DNA from: Delphinus delphis
Lineage: Eukaryota > Chordata > Mammalia > Artiodactyla > Delphinidae
NCBI RefSeq assembly: GCF_949987515.2
Contig: NC_082701.1
Location: 36,473,755 to 36,537,754, forward strand
Length of the DNA: 64,000 bases
Direction of reading: 5' to 3'
Position 1 is the stretch's first letter. Every line of letters starts with the position of its first letter. Of the stretch, positions 23,579 through 34,702 are shown one piece after another. The translations under genes were made by a program, and so were the position numbers. Below the pieces are notes generated by a model. That model saw only the letters and a program-made list of their open reading frames with translations. It made no database searches and was not told where the DNA came from.

Positions 23579-24759
23579 GTTTATATGGTTTTAAACCTCT
23601 CCTCATTCCCTAAATTTCAGTAGAGTCAACTACACCCACAAATCCCTATAGTGAGTGGTATGTGAATTGTGTGTGTGTGTGTAACAAGGAAAAGGACTGA
23701 ATTCTATATATGGACTTCTGTGAGGAAAAGCATAGGATGGTAAATAAAGGCAGGAACTCAGATCAAATATGGGCTTGATAAAGGAATCCTCCTGGGAATT
23801 TGCAAGCTTCATAGGGAGGACCTTGTACTTTTCACAAATCATAGAAGGGGTTGGGGGGGGTTAACTAGTCTTAGATGTTATAGATTCACCCCAGTTGACA
23901 TTTGAGGTTCGAATCTGAGCACAGTACATTTTATAATTTAAAATTCAACAATACCAGTTTTTGCTAATATAACTCTGGTATTCTCTACTTTAACTTTATT
24001 ATGATGCTTTTCTTAAAGTCAGAAATCTGAGTTACGATAATTCAAACTTCAGTTTAAACCAGTAAGAACAATCCTTCTCTCCACCTCATCCCCCTCCTCT
24101 GTATTAAGAGGCTAATGCTAACTCCTCTAGCTAGATCTTCATTAATTTAATCTCTTCATCCCCTTTAGAACTCCAAATTCTGCCACCATTTCCATCATCC
24201 TATTAAGCAATGTTTGCTCCAGTTCTCTACAAATTGTCTCTTCGTAAGAAACCCAGGTAGTTAAAGAAAATCACACATTGTCACCAACATACTTAGACTC
24301 TCCAAGATGTATTTTAACCAAGAAAGAATCATGTTGGAATCTTCCTCCAGTCTCTTCTTCTTTTTGGAGCATTTTTGCTTATTGACTATGTAACTGCTCT
24401 TTGCAAGCCCCTTCAACTTTTAGAGATTTTAATCATCTTACTTTCTATTGATAGAAATTGATTCTTTTCCTTCTCTCACTGAAAAGCATTTTCAGAAAAC
24501 TTTGTAGAAATGGGTTTACAGTTGTTTCAACAGAGGATCAGTTTCTTAAAGCTGAGCAAGTGATGTTAATTCAACTTTCACTTCCCTGCAACACTTCTCA
24601 ACAAAGAAATGACTAAAAAGTAGTGAACAGAAAACACCAAAACTGAGGGATTTTTTTATAAGCTTTTAAGTTTATGATGTATTTCATATATGTGTGTATG
24701 CTGTACAGCACATATTTTCTGGAACATACTTTTTGGTTTGTCCAATTAAAACACTTCAT
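23579..24759. other. Unassigned DNA
   Basis: There is no recognised gene. It contains a short GT run (about 23667-23682) and an eight-base G run near 23852-23859. Around 24080-24420 is pyrimidine-rich text that I could not assign to a repeat. Confidence 0.35.
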
Positions 24760-25535
24760 TATTGTCTCTCCCATGCCTGCTTTAGAAAATATATGCTCAT
24801 TTTAAGACTTTATTGAATATAGATATAAATAATTAAGAAAGTTTAAAAAATCACACATCACTAATATTATTTATTATCTAAAGTGAGTCCTTTTAGAGTG
24901 AAAATAAAATAAATAAATACTTTGGGACAATGAACTCTACCAGGTGAATCAAGACACGTGGTCACCCTAATAACCTTCCAGAACTTATTCTATGAATATA
25001 CACACTATAGAGTGCCTACCTATTTAGAAAAATTGGATCATACTATGCATATTTCTATAGGCTTATCTTTTTCTTAACATGAAATTGATGTATTTATTTC
25101 TGTCAGCAATTACAGAGCTACATAACCATTTCAATGACCACAGTGACTTGCACTTAGTAAACACTATAATCATGTTAGTTACTCAAATTAATTTGTTATT
25201 CTAGTCTCCTTGTGATAAATCAGAATTTATTTTAAAAATACTTATTTAATATACTGCTACTTTTTTGCTACTGTAAGCAATGACACAATAAATATTTTTA
25301 CACCTTTAAGTTTATTCCAGGCCTTAATTAAGATACATTTTAAAGAGGAATTTTGGAATTGAAAGTGTGTAATGTAATGCTTGGTGATACTTTCACATGC
25401 CGTTTTCTTAAAGGCTCAGTATATTGATACATGCCCTTTAAGGATGTATGAGAGTGCCAATTTTTCTATAACCTTGATGACAAAGAATTTTAACAATCTT
25501 TCTTTTAATATTTGCCAAATTAATAAATAGAAATT
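24760..25535 (-). mobile_element. Ancient L1M 3'-end fragment
   Basis: Minus-orientation wording typical of old L1 3' regions is present: AATGACACAATAAATATTTTTACACC, GAGGAATTTTGGAATTG, GGATGTATGAGAGTGCCAATTTTTC and ATCTTTCTTTTAATATTTGCCAA. No frame is open. Subfamily not assigned. Confidence 0.6.
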
Positions 25536-25536
25536 G

Positions 25537-25598
25537 TATTAGTTAAGGTTTTCCAGAGAAGCAATATCAATAAGAGATATATATATATATATATATAT

Positions 25599-25649
<51 letters not shown>

Positions 25650-26307
25650 TTATAAGGTTTTTGGTTTACAGAATTATGGAGACTGAGAAGTCCCATGATC
25701 CACCATCTTTAAGCTGGAGACCCAGGAAAGCTGTTGGTGTAGTCCCAGTCCAAGTCTGAAGGCCTGAGAACCAGAAGTGCCAACGTCCTAACGGAGAGAA
25801 TATTTACCCTTCCTCTTCCTTCCAGGTGTTCCAGGAAATCTGAACTTGGCGCCTCCACACACATGGAGGGCAAGCAGAGACAGAGGCAGAGGCAGAGGCA
25901 GGCTACTCCACATTGGTAAGTGGCAGTTTAATTAAGCTAGCTTATTATTTTTTTTTTATTATTTAATAATGTGACATTTGTCTTGAACAGCTGCAAGAGG
26001 AGAAGATCTCTGCCCCTCCCCATCAGAATCTTAAAATTTATATAGAGACCTTATCTGGGTTCAGTCACATAATCAGTCCAGTTGGTCTCAATAATACCTG
26101 TCTCTCTCAAGGCTGTGTCCTTGCAATGGCTCCTAGTTTGGGTGGGTGGGTAAGGAACCTCAGATCACCAGATTCAACCAGCACTCACATCCTCTCAATA
26201 AACTTTTCTGACATACCCTCACCACTACTCCTGGAAACAATGCTTTACCAGCTATATGGGCAGATTTAAACCCAGTAAAGTTGATACATAAAACCAACCA
26301 CCACAGA
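25537..26307 (+). repeat. Old interspersed repeat, family not assigned
   Basis: It starts GTATTAGTTAAGGTTTTCCAGAG and ends near GTTGATACATAAAACCAACCACCACAG. This start and end pair, with the internal GGAGACTGAGAAGTCCCATGATCCACC and CTGGAGACCCAGGAAAGC, is a common mammalian interspersed repeat wording. I am not certain of the family name. It contains an AT/TTTA microsatellite and a GACAGAGGCAGAGGCAGAGG run near 25880. Confidence 0.55.
25577..25652. repeat. (AT)n-(TTTA)n microsatellite
   Basis: About 11 AT units pass directly into about 13 TTTA/ATTT units. A compound simple repeat of this kind is expected to be length-polymorphic. Confidence 0.95.
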
Positions 26308-26509
26308 AATAGTCTGGTATTTTAATTTGCTGTCTCTGGTTTATGCTGATTAGTATCCACCCCTGGAGCTGGGGACTGAGTAGATACCTCAATAGAATAA
26401 GGATTAATGTAGAAAAGAGGAGTAGGATAGGGAATAGAATCTGCAACATGCCCTAGGATGGCTACCAATGTGTAAAATTTTTATACACTTAAATATAAAA
26501 ATCTGTCAC

Positions 26510-26510
<1 letters not shown>

Positions 26511-26544
<34 letters not shown>
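26511..26544. repeat. (AT)n microsatellite at an L1 insertion point
   Basis: An alternating TA tract starts within the 13-bp TSD of the adjacent L1 and extends to its 3' end, so it replaces the usual A tail. Confidence 0.9.
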
Positions 26545-26551
<7 letters not shown>

Positions 26552-27300
26552 CTTTATTGGAGTATAATTGCTTTACATTGTTGTGTTAGTTTCTGTTTTA
26601 TAACAAAGTGAATCAGCTATACATATACATATATCCCCATATCTCCTCCCTCTTGCGTCTCCCTCCCATCCTCCCTATCCCACCCTTCTAGGTGGTCACA
26701 AAGCACCGACCTGATCTCCCTGTGCTATGTGACTCCTTCCCACTAGATATCTATTTTACACTTTGTAGTGTATATATGTCCATGCCACTCTCTCACTTTG
26801 TCCCAGCTTCCCCTTCCCCTTCCTGTGTCCTCAAGTCCATTCTCTATGTCTGCGTCTTTATTCCTGTCCTGCCCCTAGGTTCTTCAGAACCAATTTTTTT
26901 TTTTTTTTAGATTCCATATATATGTGTTAGCATACAGTATTTTTTTTTTCTCTTTCGGACTTACTTCACTCTGTATGACAGACTCTAAGTCCATCCACCT
27001 CACTACAAATAACTCAATTTTGTTTCTTTTTATGGCTAATATTCCATTGTATATATGTGCCACATCTTCTTTATCCATTCATCTGTCGATGGACACTTAG
27101 GTTGCTTCCATGTCCTGGCTATTGTAAATAGAACTGCATTGAACATTGTGGCACATGACTCTTTCTGAGTTATGGTTTTCTCAGAGTATATGCCCAGTAG
27201 TGGGATTGCTGGGTCGTATGGTAGTTCTATTTTTAGTTTTTTAAGGAACCTCCATACTGTTCTCCATAGTAGCTGTATCAATTTACATTCCCACCAACAG
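26517..27300 (-). mobile_element. 5'-truncated young L1 (3' end only)
   Basis: It holds the 3'UTR and the last part of ORF2 on the minus strand. The C-terminal coding wording ([22 protein letters not shown] and MWHIYTMEY) is visible at 27281-27036. It stops at CCCACCAACAG. A perfect 13-bp TSD TGTCACATTATAT (26504-26516 and 27301-27313) flanks it. This is a classic L1-machinery insertion, incapable of movement. Confidence 0.95.
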
Positions 27301-27313
27301 TGTCACATTATAT

Positions 27314-28095
27314 TTTATTTTCTGCTTTTGTTGTCAGTGTTAGAAGAGACCTCTTTGCCTCTAGATTTAAAAATGTTCAATGGTATTTTCTTCTAGTAAC
27401 CACTAATATGTTTTTTATTTGTCAGAAATTTATTTTGGCATGAGTGTTAAAGTACAAATCTGATTTTATCTAATTAGCCCTTTGTTCCAATGTTGGTTAC
27501 CCTACTTCTCTGATAGTTTATTATATCCAAATCTCTAAAATGTACTTCATAATGTTTCTGAACTTTTTATTTTGTTCCAGTGCTCTGCTAATATATTCTA
27601 GCACTACATCCAAGTGCTGTAGTTTTATAATGTATTTTAACACTTTGAGCAGTTAAGTCCCACTGGCTTCTGACATTTTGTTTTGTTGTGCTGTGATTTT
27701 TACTCTTTTGTTCACTAAATATTCTGCGGTGTTTTGCATATGGAGTGATAGGAAAAAAATCTCATTGAGATTATAATTAAAGTTGCAATTAAAGATAATA
27801 TGGAAAAGAATTAACATCTTTAGAATACTGAATATTTTATTTCAGTTACATAATATGTCTACTCACATATTTAAATCTTCTTTTGGTTCTCTCAGTATCT
27901 TCACAGTTTTCCCCCCACCCATTTCTTAAGTTTATTCTTTTGTAATTTTCAATCGTGTTGCTTTGAGTGGGATCAATAATAATTTTATATTCATTTTTGG
28001 AATATAAGAATAATGATATCAGTATAGGTACATTATGACTTACTACATTACTGATATCTACTTTTAAAATTACATAACAAATTTATTGAGGTATA
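27314..28095 (-). mobile_element. Ancient L1/HAL1-like ORF2 remnant
   Basis: Minus-orientation decayed ORF2 wording (AACATCTTTAGAATACTGAATATTTTATTTCAG, TTTAAATCTTCTTTTGGTTCTCTCAGTATCTTCACAG) resembles the region after the reverse transcriptase of old L1s. No frame is open. Confidence 0.55.
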
Positions 28096-30690
28096 ATTTA
28101 TGTTATAGATTGAATGTATTCCCACCCAAATTCATATGTTCATATATTGGACTCTAATATTTAATGTGATTTGAAGGTGGTACCTTTGGGAAATAATTAG
28201 ATCATGAGGGTGGAGCCCTTATGAGTGGATTTGCACCCTTTTGAGAAGCCAGATAACTAGCTTGATCTCTTTCTTCCATGTGAGAATACAAGAAGTCAGC
28301 CATCTACAACTTGAAAGAGAGCTCTCACCAGAATCCAATTAAGTTGGCACTCTGATGTTAGACTCCCCGCCTCCAGAACATTGAAAAGTAAATTTCTGTT
28401 GTTGATGAGCTACCCAGCCTATGGTATTCCGTTATAGCATCCTGAACTAGACAATTTACAATTTTAAGTACACAATTATATGAGTTTTGAGAAATGTACA
28501 TAATCATATAACAATCATGATATAGAGCATTTCTCTGTCTCTCTTTGTAGTCAAAGTCCTCTATCCAGTCCCTGACCCCTGGCAACCAGTAATCTGTTTT
28601 CTATAATTACACTTTTGCCTTTTCTAGAATTTCATATAAATGGAATCATATAGTGTATGATCTTTTGTGTCCGGATTTTTTTCATTCGTTGTATTATTTT
28701 TTAAACTTTTTCTATTTTGAGATAATGTAGCTCTAAGTGCAGTTTTAAGAAATAATACAAAGAGATTCCATACAACCATCACCCAGTTCACTCAGTCTTG
28801 CATAACTATAGTACAATACCATAACTAGGAAACTGACATTGATAAACCACTGTTTTTTTTTTTTCTTCAGATTTTACCAGTGTTCACCATGTGTCCTTAT
28901 TTGTGTATATGTGGGGGTGTGTGTGCATTTAGTACTATGCATTTTACCACATATGAAGATTCATGTGACCTTCACCAAAGTCAAGATAAAGAATAGTTCC
29001 ATCACACAGATTTCTCAGGCTACCCTTAATAGCCACAGCTACCTCCTTCCCACCACTCCCCTCTAACCTCTGGCAACCACTATTCTGTTCTCTATTTCTA
29101 TATATATATATTTTTTCTATTTCAGGAATGTCACATACTACATCTTACAGTACCTTTGAGGTTTTTTTTCATTTAGCACAACTCCCTTGAGATTTATCTA
29201 AATAGATGGGCTATCAATAACTCATTTACTTTTATTGTAAATAAAATTCCATGTGTTGATTCATGCAGTTTGTTTAACCATTTATCCACTGAAGGGCATT
29301 TGCGTTGTTTCCAGTTTGGGGTTATTACAAATAAAATGGCTGTGAACATTTGCATATAGATTTTTATGTGAACATAATTTTTTTATTTCTAAGTGTATTT
29401 TTTTAATTATTCCATGTTTTACATGTAACATTAGTTCATTCCATTTTACAACTGAATACCATTCCATTGCAGATATAGCACAATTTTTTATCCATTCATA
29501 AAGTGATAGGTATTTGCATTTATTCTGGTGTTTGGCTATAATAAATAAAGCTTCTATAAACATTCATGTACAGTCATCTGTGTAATCATATTTTTCAAAA
29601 ATTCTCTATGGTAAAGAGCTAAGGGTTGGATTGTTAGGTCATACTATGGTGAATATATGATTAACTTTAGAGGGAACTACAAAATTGTTTTCCAAAAATC
29701 TTATTATTTTGCATCAACAGCAATAAATGAGAATTACAGTTGCTCCAGAGCTTCACCAACACTTGGGATTGTCGGTGTTTGCAATTTTAGTCATTCTAGT
29801 GGATTTGTAGTAGTTTTAAATCACATTGTGGTTTTAATTTCTATTTTCCTAATGACTAATGTTCTTATTTGCCATCTACATACCTTTTCTGTTGAAGCAC
29901 TTGTTCAAATACTGTGTCTATTTTTAATTTTTTGGGTCTCATTATTGAGTTGTGAGAGTTCTTAATATGTTCTGGATACAAGTCCTTCATCAAATACATA
30001 TTTTGAAAATATTTTCTCCCAGGTGGTGGCTTGTCTTTTCATTTCCTTAACAATACTTTGAAAAGCAAAAGTTTTAATTTTGATGAAATGCAATTTATCA
30101 TTTTTAATATTTTATACATTTTGTTTCCTACTTAAGAAATCTCTGCCTAATCCAGAAGTTTTGTAATTTTAGCTCCTACAGGTAAGGATATATTACATAA
30201 TTTGTAGATGGTGTGCAACAAAAGTTTAAGGCTTTTTTGTTTTTCATATGAACTCCCAATTGTTCCAGCACAATTTACTGAAAAGATTGTCTTTTCTCCA
30301 TTAAAATTCCTTTGTGCCTTTCTTGAAAAATCATCTGTCCATGTCTGTTTGGGTCTATTAATGGATATTTCTAACCATTTTCATTGTTCTATATATCTGT
30401 TTTTTCAATCAATACCACACAATCTTATTCCTGCTTGATAGTACTTCTTTATTCCCTCCAGTCTTATTGAGCAATACTTGAAAGATATCACTGTATAAGT
30501 TTAAGGGATATAGCATGATAGTTTAATTTATGTATATTGTGAAATGGTTATCACAATAGGATCAGCTAAAATCCATCATCTCATATAGCTCATATATAAA
30601 AAAAAAAGAAAGAAAAAAAAAACTTTTCCTTGTGATGAGAACTCTTAGGATTTACTCTCCCAAAATCTTTCCCATACAACTGACCCTTTT
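28090..30690 (-). mobile_element. Ancient L1M sequence (3'UTR and ORF2 C-terminal half), possibly several copies
   Basis: Apart from the LTR at 28101-28453, this is minus-orientation old L1. It includes 3'UTR wording (TTTGAGAAATGTACATAATC, CCTGGCAACCAGTAATCTG, GAATTTCATATAAATGGAATCATA) that appears twice in diverged form (28450-28690 and 28850-29200), so at least two insertions are present. ORF2 C-terminal wording follows (29282-30400, with TCCATTTTACAACTGAATACCATTCC and GATTGTCTTTTCTCCATTAAAATTCC). Everything is frame-broken. Confidence 0.65.
28101..28453 (+). mobile_element. MaLR-type (MLT1-like) solo LTR
   Basis: It begins TGTTATAGATTGAATGT and ends ...CCTGAACTAGACA. Diagnostic wording includes TCATGAGGGTGGAGCCCTTATGAGTGG, TCCATGTGAGAATACAAGAAG and AGCTACCCAGCCTATGGTATT. 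A perfect 5-bp TSD ATTTA (28096-28100 and 28454-28458) is the size expected for the ERVL/MaLR group. It sits inside an old L1 3'UTR whose text continues across the insertion. No internal retroviral region is present. Confidence 0.85.
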
Positions 30691-31149
30691 TTTCTTTAAT
30701 TTTTATTGGAGTATAGTTGATTTACAATGTTGTGTTAGTTTCAGGTGTACAGCAAAGTGAATCTGTTATACATATACCTATATCCATCTTTTTTTAAGAT
30801 TCTTTTCCCATATAGGTCATTACAGAGTGTTGAATAAAGTTTCGTGTGCTATACCATAGGTCCTTATTAGTTATCTATTTTATATATAGTAGTGTGTATA
30901 TGTCAATCCCAATCTTCCAATTTACCCCTCACCCCTTACTCCCTGGTAACCATAAGTTTATTTTCTACACCTGGTACTGTATTTCTGTTTGGTAGATGAG
31001 TTCATTAGCCTTTTTTTAGATTCCACATATCAGTGATATCATATGATAAATGTCTTTCTCTGTCTGACTTCACTCAGTATGACAATCGCTAGGTCCATCC
31101 ATGTTGCTGCAAATGGCATTATTTCATTCTTTTTTATGGCTGAGTACAT
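30691..31149 (-). mobile_element. Artiodactyl-type L1 3' end, intermediate age
   Basis: The minus strand runs from the ORF2 C-terminus (ending at GCCATAAAAAAGAATG near 31130) through a 3'UTR with the complement of TTTATTGGAGTATAGTTGATTTACAATG. It differs from the young copies in 3'UTR wording (TTTCAGGTGTACAGCAAAGTGA). Homology stops at GGCTGAGTA (31139-31147), where Tigger-related sequence takes over. Confidence 0.75.
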
Positions 31150-31184
31150 GTTTCTTTTAATGTAGATGAAAATGTTTTATTTTA

Positions 31185-32160
31185 GAAAAAAATTCACAAG
31201 GGAAATTTATTAGAAATAAAGAGAAGTGAGCACCAGGATTTAAGGCAGAAAGGGATAAGCTAACTCTACTGTTTTGTACAAATGAAATTGAGTTTATAAT
31301 CAGGATTGTCCTGTCTATAAAGATGCAAACCCCTGAGACTTGATGGAAAAAATAAATACCAACTGCCAGTCTTTTAATTGTACAAGAAGTAAGCCTAGAC
31401 AATGAGAACCCTTTTTCTGTATTGGTTCCATCAATGCTTTGTCCCTGAAGTCAGCAATTACACTGCCAGTAATATAATGCCTTTTGAAGTTCTGTCGGTG
31501 TTGGAAAACGCCACCCAGAAGCTCGCGAATTCATCATCAAAGGCTTCAAAGTGGTCTACTTTCCCCCAAACACAAGGTCTCTAATTCAGCTTCTACATCA
31601 AAGGGTCATAAGGATGTTTAATGTTCATTTCACATAGTTCTCTATGGAAAGAATTGTCAAGGCTCTGGAAGAGAACCCTTATAGAGAAACTATCATGAAA
31701 GTCTGGAAGGATTACACCATTGAAATCTATCAAGCACCAAAGAATAAATTTCTGCTGGAGAGAAATGTATCCATATGTTGTGCATAACTTCATAGGATTT
31801 ACAACAGAGCCAATCAAGGAAATCGTGAAAGAGATTGTGGGTATGGCAGAAAAGGTGAGGGGTGAAAGGTTTCAAGATATAGATCTTGGCAAAATTCAAA
31901 AGCTAATAGACACCACACCAGAAGAATTAACAGAAGACAACTTGATGGAGTTGAGTGCTTCTGAAAAAGTGCCAGACAATGAGGAAGAAGACATAATGCC
32001 AGAAATCAGATTGACATCTTGAAGAAGGATTCTGATTATCCAAAACTGCTTTTGACTTCTTTTATGACATGGACCCTTCTATGATATGAGCACTGAAACT
32101 AAAGTAAAGCAAATGGTCAAAGAAGGATTTGTACCATATAGAAACATTTTTAGAGAAATG
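31185..32160 (+). pseudogene. Tigger-type (pogo superfamily) DNA transposon, transposase remnant
   Basis: Three plus-strand frames together carry the C-terminal two thirds of a Tigger transposase: KPLRLDGKNKYQLPVF near 31330, the DDE-domain segment WFHQCFVPEVSNYTASN (31430), LENATQ at the usual LDNAP position (31500; the catalytic Asp is changed), VWKDYTIE (31700), then a 100-codon open piece (31720-32022) with FTTEPIKEIVKEIV and TPEELTEDNLMELSASE, and finally VPYRNIFREM. Stops and frameshifts are frequent and no terminal inverted repeats are seen. Pogo/Tigger enzymes cut and paste at TA sites; this one is dead. I do not assign the Tigger subfamily. Confidence 0.85.
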
Positions 32161-32453
32161 TCTATTTAGATCGTCTGCCCATATTTTGATTGGGTTGTTT
32201 TGGGGTTTTTTTGTTTTGTTTTGATATTGAGCTGCATGAGCTTTCGTATATTTTGGAGATTAATCTCTTGTTTGTTGCTTTGTTTGCAAATATTTTCTCC
32301 CATTCTGAGGGTTGTCTTTTCATTTATGGTTTCCTTTGCTGTGCAAAAGCTTTTAAGTTTAATTAGGCCCCATTTGTTTATTTTTGTTTTTATTTTCATT
32401 ACTCTAGGAGGTAGATCAAAAAACATCTTGCTGTGATTTATGTCAAAGAGTGT
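32153..32453 (-). mobile_element. Internal L1 ORF2 fragment without 3' end
   Basis: About 300 bp match ORF2 of the 10.3-17.1 kb element near 11290-11600 ([25 protein letters not shown] can be read at 32400-32310). Neither a 3'UTR nor an A tail is present. The left edge shares GAGAAATG with the Tigger sequence, so the junction is ambiguous over 8 bp. Confidence 0.85.
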
Positions 32454-32734
32454 TATGTGGGACAGAAACGTTTATCCTGGGCAAATAGCTTGACTATATT
32501 CCCCTGTGTCCCTCTCAGGTAGATATATAATCTTGTATTTTAGTTCTAACCAATAGAATATGTGTAGAAGTAAAGTGCCCTACACCTAGGACCGGCTCAT
32601 AAAAACCTTCTATACTAATCTTTTACTGTTTCTTTTTCTCTTCCTCTGCTGGGTCGATGTCAATGTCCAGGAAGCTGAAGATTGGCAGAATCTGTTTTAG
32701 TCTGAGCCCCAACATAATTTGTCTCATCAGTGTT

Positions 32735-33215
32735 CAGTTGTTTTCAGTGCACAGATCTTATAGACATTTTGTTAAAATTATTCCCTAATTTTCCAAATCT
32801 GTGAAGATATTGTAAATAGTATTGCTTTTATTCAAATTTTCAATTGTTTTATATGAGTATAGAGAAATACAATTGATTTTGTACATTGACCTTGGATCCT
32901 GAAACCTTGTTAAATTCACTTATTATTTCTAGCAGCTCTTTTGTATATCTCTTTAGAATTTCTACAGAAAGAATAGTATTATCTGTGAATAAAGAAATTT
33001 ATACTTGTTCCTTTCCAATCTACATGGCTTTTATTTCTTTAACTTACATTATTGCCCTTACTGGGAGTCCAATATAACACTGAAGAGAAGTGGTGATATT
33101 TTTGGGGAAAAAAAAGTGTTTTTTCTATTCCTACTTTGTTGAGGATGTCTATCATGAATGTATATTAATTTGTATCAATAATTTTTCCATAATTATTGAG
33201 AAGACCCTGTATTTT
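32735..33215 (-). mobile_element. Old L1 ORF2 (reverse-transcriptase region) fragment
   Basis: Minus-orientation wording matches the L1 segment around the reverse transcriptase (plus TGATTTTGTACATTGACCTTGG, CCTGAAACCTTGTTAAATTCACTTA and TTATCTGTGAATAAAGA, compare 12320-12430). It is strongly diverged with no open frame. The preceding 32454-32734 is unassigned. Confidence 0.7.
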
Positions 33216-33225
33216 TCTTCTTTAG

Positions 33226-33229
<4 letters not shown>

Positions 33230-33260
<31 letters not shown>

Positions 33261-33452
33261 GGTACACGGGCCTCTCACTGTTGTGGCCTCTCCCGTTGCG
33301 GAGCACAGGCTCTGGACGTGCAGGCTCAGCGGCCATGGCTCACGGGCCCAGCCGCTCTGCGGCATGTGGGATCTTCCCAGACAGGGGCACGAACCCATGT
33401 CCCCTGCATTGGCAGGCAGACTCTCAACCACTGCACCACCAGGGAAGCCCCC
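33230..33452 (-). mobile_element. CHR-type SINE, short (young) form
   Basis: A complete minus-strand copy with a long A tail (T run about 33228-33258 on plus) and A and B boxes. A perfect 14-bp TSD TCTTCTTTAGTCTT (33216-33229 and 33453-33466) flanks it. Confidence 0.96.
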
Positions 33453-33466
33453 TCTTCTTTAGTCTT

Positions 33467-33493
33467 GTAACCACAAACTAGTCTTGTGGTTAC
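33467..33493. repeat. Perfect 10-bp inverted repeat
   Basis: GTAACCACAA, seven bases, then TTGTGGTTAC. It lies between the SINE's right TSD and the 5' junction of the following L1 3' end. A third related segment (AGACTTGTGGTTG) follows at 33499-33511. Confidence 0.9.
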
Positions 33494-33504
33494 AACCAGA
33501 CTTG

Positions 33505-33771
33505 TGGTTGCTGAGGGTGGAGGGTAAGAGAAGGATTGGGAGTTTGGGAATAGTAGATGCAAACTATTATATATAGGATGGATAAACAACAAGGTCCTAT
33601 TGTATAGCACAGGGAACTATATTCAACATCCTGTGATAAACCACAATGGAAAAGAATATTAAAAAAAAAGAAGGTCTATTTGTGTGTAACTGAGTCACTT
33701 TGCTGTACAGCAGAGATTGGCACAGCATTGTAAATCAACTATACTTCAATTAAAAAAAAAAAAAAAAAAAA
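33505..33771 (+). mobile_element. 5'-truncated artiodactyl-type L1 3'UTR with A tail
   Basis: The plus-strand text GATGCAAACTATTATATATAGGATGG, GGTCCTATTGTATAGCACAGGGAACTATATTCAAC and ...ATCAACTATACTTCAATTAAAA is the 3'UTR of the older artiodactyl L1 type, ending in about 20 A (33752-33771). It has no coding part. Confidence 0.85.
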
Positions 33772-34464
33772 AGTAGTTCTCAACTTTCTGACCAGGACCT
33801 AGAGTTTAATAGTGTACGTGCTCTATGACATAGTATTAGTAGTAAGAATTCTTATAAATTAGTATTTCAAGAGGATAATAGTCATACAAAATACAATGTC
33901 AAAATATTTGAGGAAAACTATATTTTAACTAATTTCTCAAGATTTATGTTACATTGGTATAAATAGTTCATTAAGAAACATTTTTTCAGCTACTTTCTAG
34001 CTTTACTCTAAGTACAACTGAGATTAAATTCTGCCTAAGTGTCTATGAAAGAAAATAATGAGAAGATATAGATCACTTTTTAAAGATACAGGTAGAAATT
34101 CAGAATCAGCTATTTTAAAATTACAGCAGTAGTAATTTAACTTGTGATGGAGACAATTTTATTCCCATTACCGTGAATGCTAATGTTCGCTTTCAAATGA
34201 TTAAAATTAATCTGACTCATTTACATTCTGTGGACTGTGTTCTACTGTACTGATTGATAATAGCAACACACATTAAGTATGTTTTGTGATCTGTGACACT
34301 ATAGAGCTATTAACACCAAATAGGAAAACATTAATGAAGTGTCATTTTCACCCAAAATTCAGGACCCATTAGGAATTAATGGTGGTAATATTCCAAAGAT
34401 AATGTCATTCTTTTATTTGACAAATATGTATTAAGTCCATATAACCATGTTTAGAGAAGGAAAA
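33772..34464. other. Unassigned DNA
   Basis: AT-rich sequence with no recognised gene or repeat. Confidence 0.35.
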
Positions 34465-34702
34465 CTAACATTTATTGTACCTCAATGTATTCCGAGAACT
34501 CTGTTAAGCATCGGTTAAACTTTTCTTATTTAATCTTCAGAGCAACCACAAGACAGTAGGTATTATTATTACAGTTTACAGATGAAAAAGTATAAATTTA
34601 TCAAGGCTAAGTAACTTTCTCAAATGAAGGATAAGCAGTAGCACTGTAATTCACATCTATATCTTCTCAAAATCTCAATTCTTTTCATTATACCATGTTC
34701 CT
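34465..34702 (-). mobile_element. MIR SINE
   Basis: The complement of the MIR core is clear: plus AACATTTATTGTACCTCAATG, TTATTTAATCTTCAGAGCAACCACAAGACAGTAGGTATTATTATTACAG, TTTACAGATGAAAAAG and GGCTAAGTAACTTTCTCAAATGAAGG. It is an ancient mammalian tRNA-derived SINE. Confidence 0.9.

Noticed and set aside
25577..25652. TTTA tandem array as a CRISPR or functional array
   Set aside because: A 4-bp simple repeat without spacers in a mammalian genome is a microsatellite.
31720..32022. The 100-codon Tigger frame as a domesticated host gene (TIGD-like)
   Set aside because: It is only part of the transposase; upstream and downstream parts are in other frames with stops, and the LDNAP-type catalytic position is changed.
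33090..33470. A 126-codon open frame as a gene
   Set aside because: It is L1 debris reading into the T tract and body of a CHR SINE.
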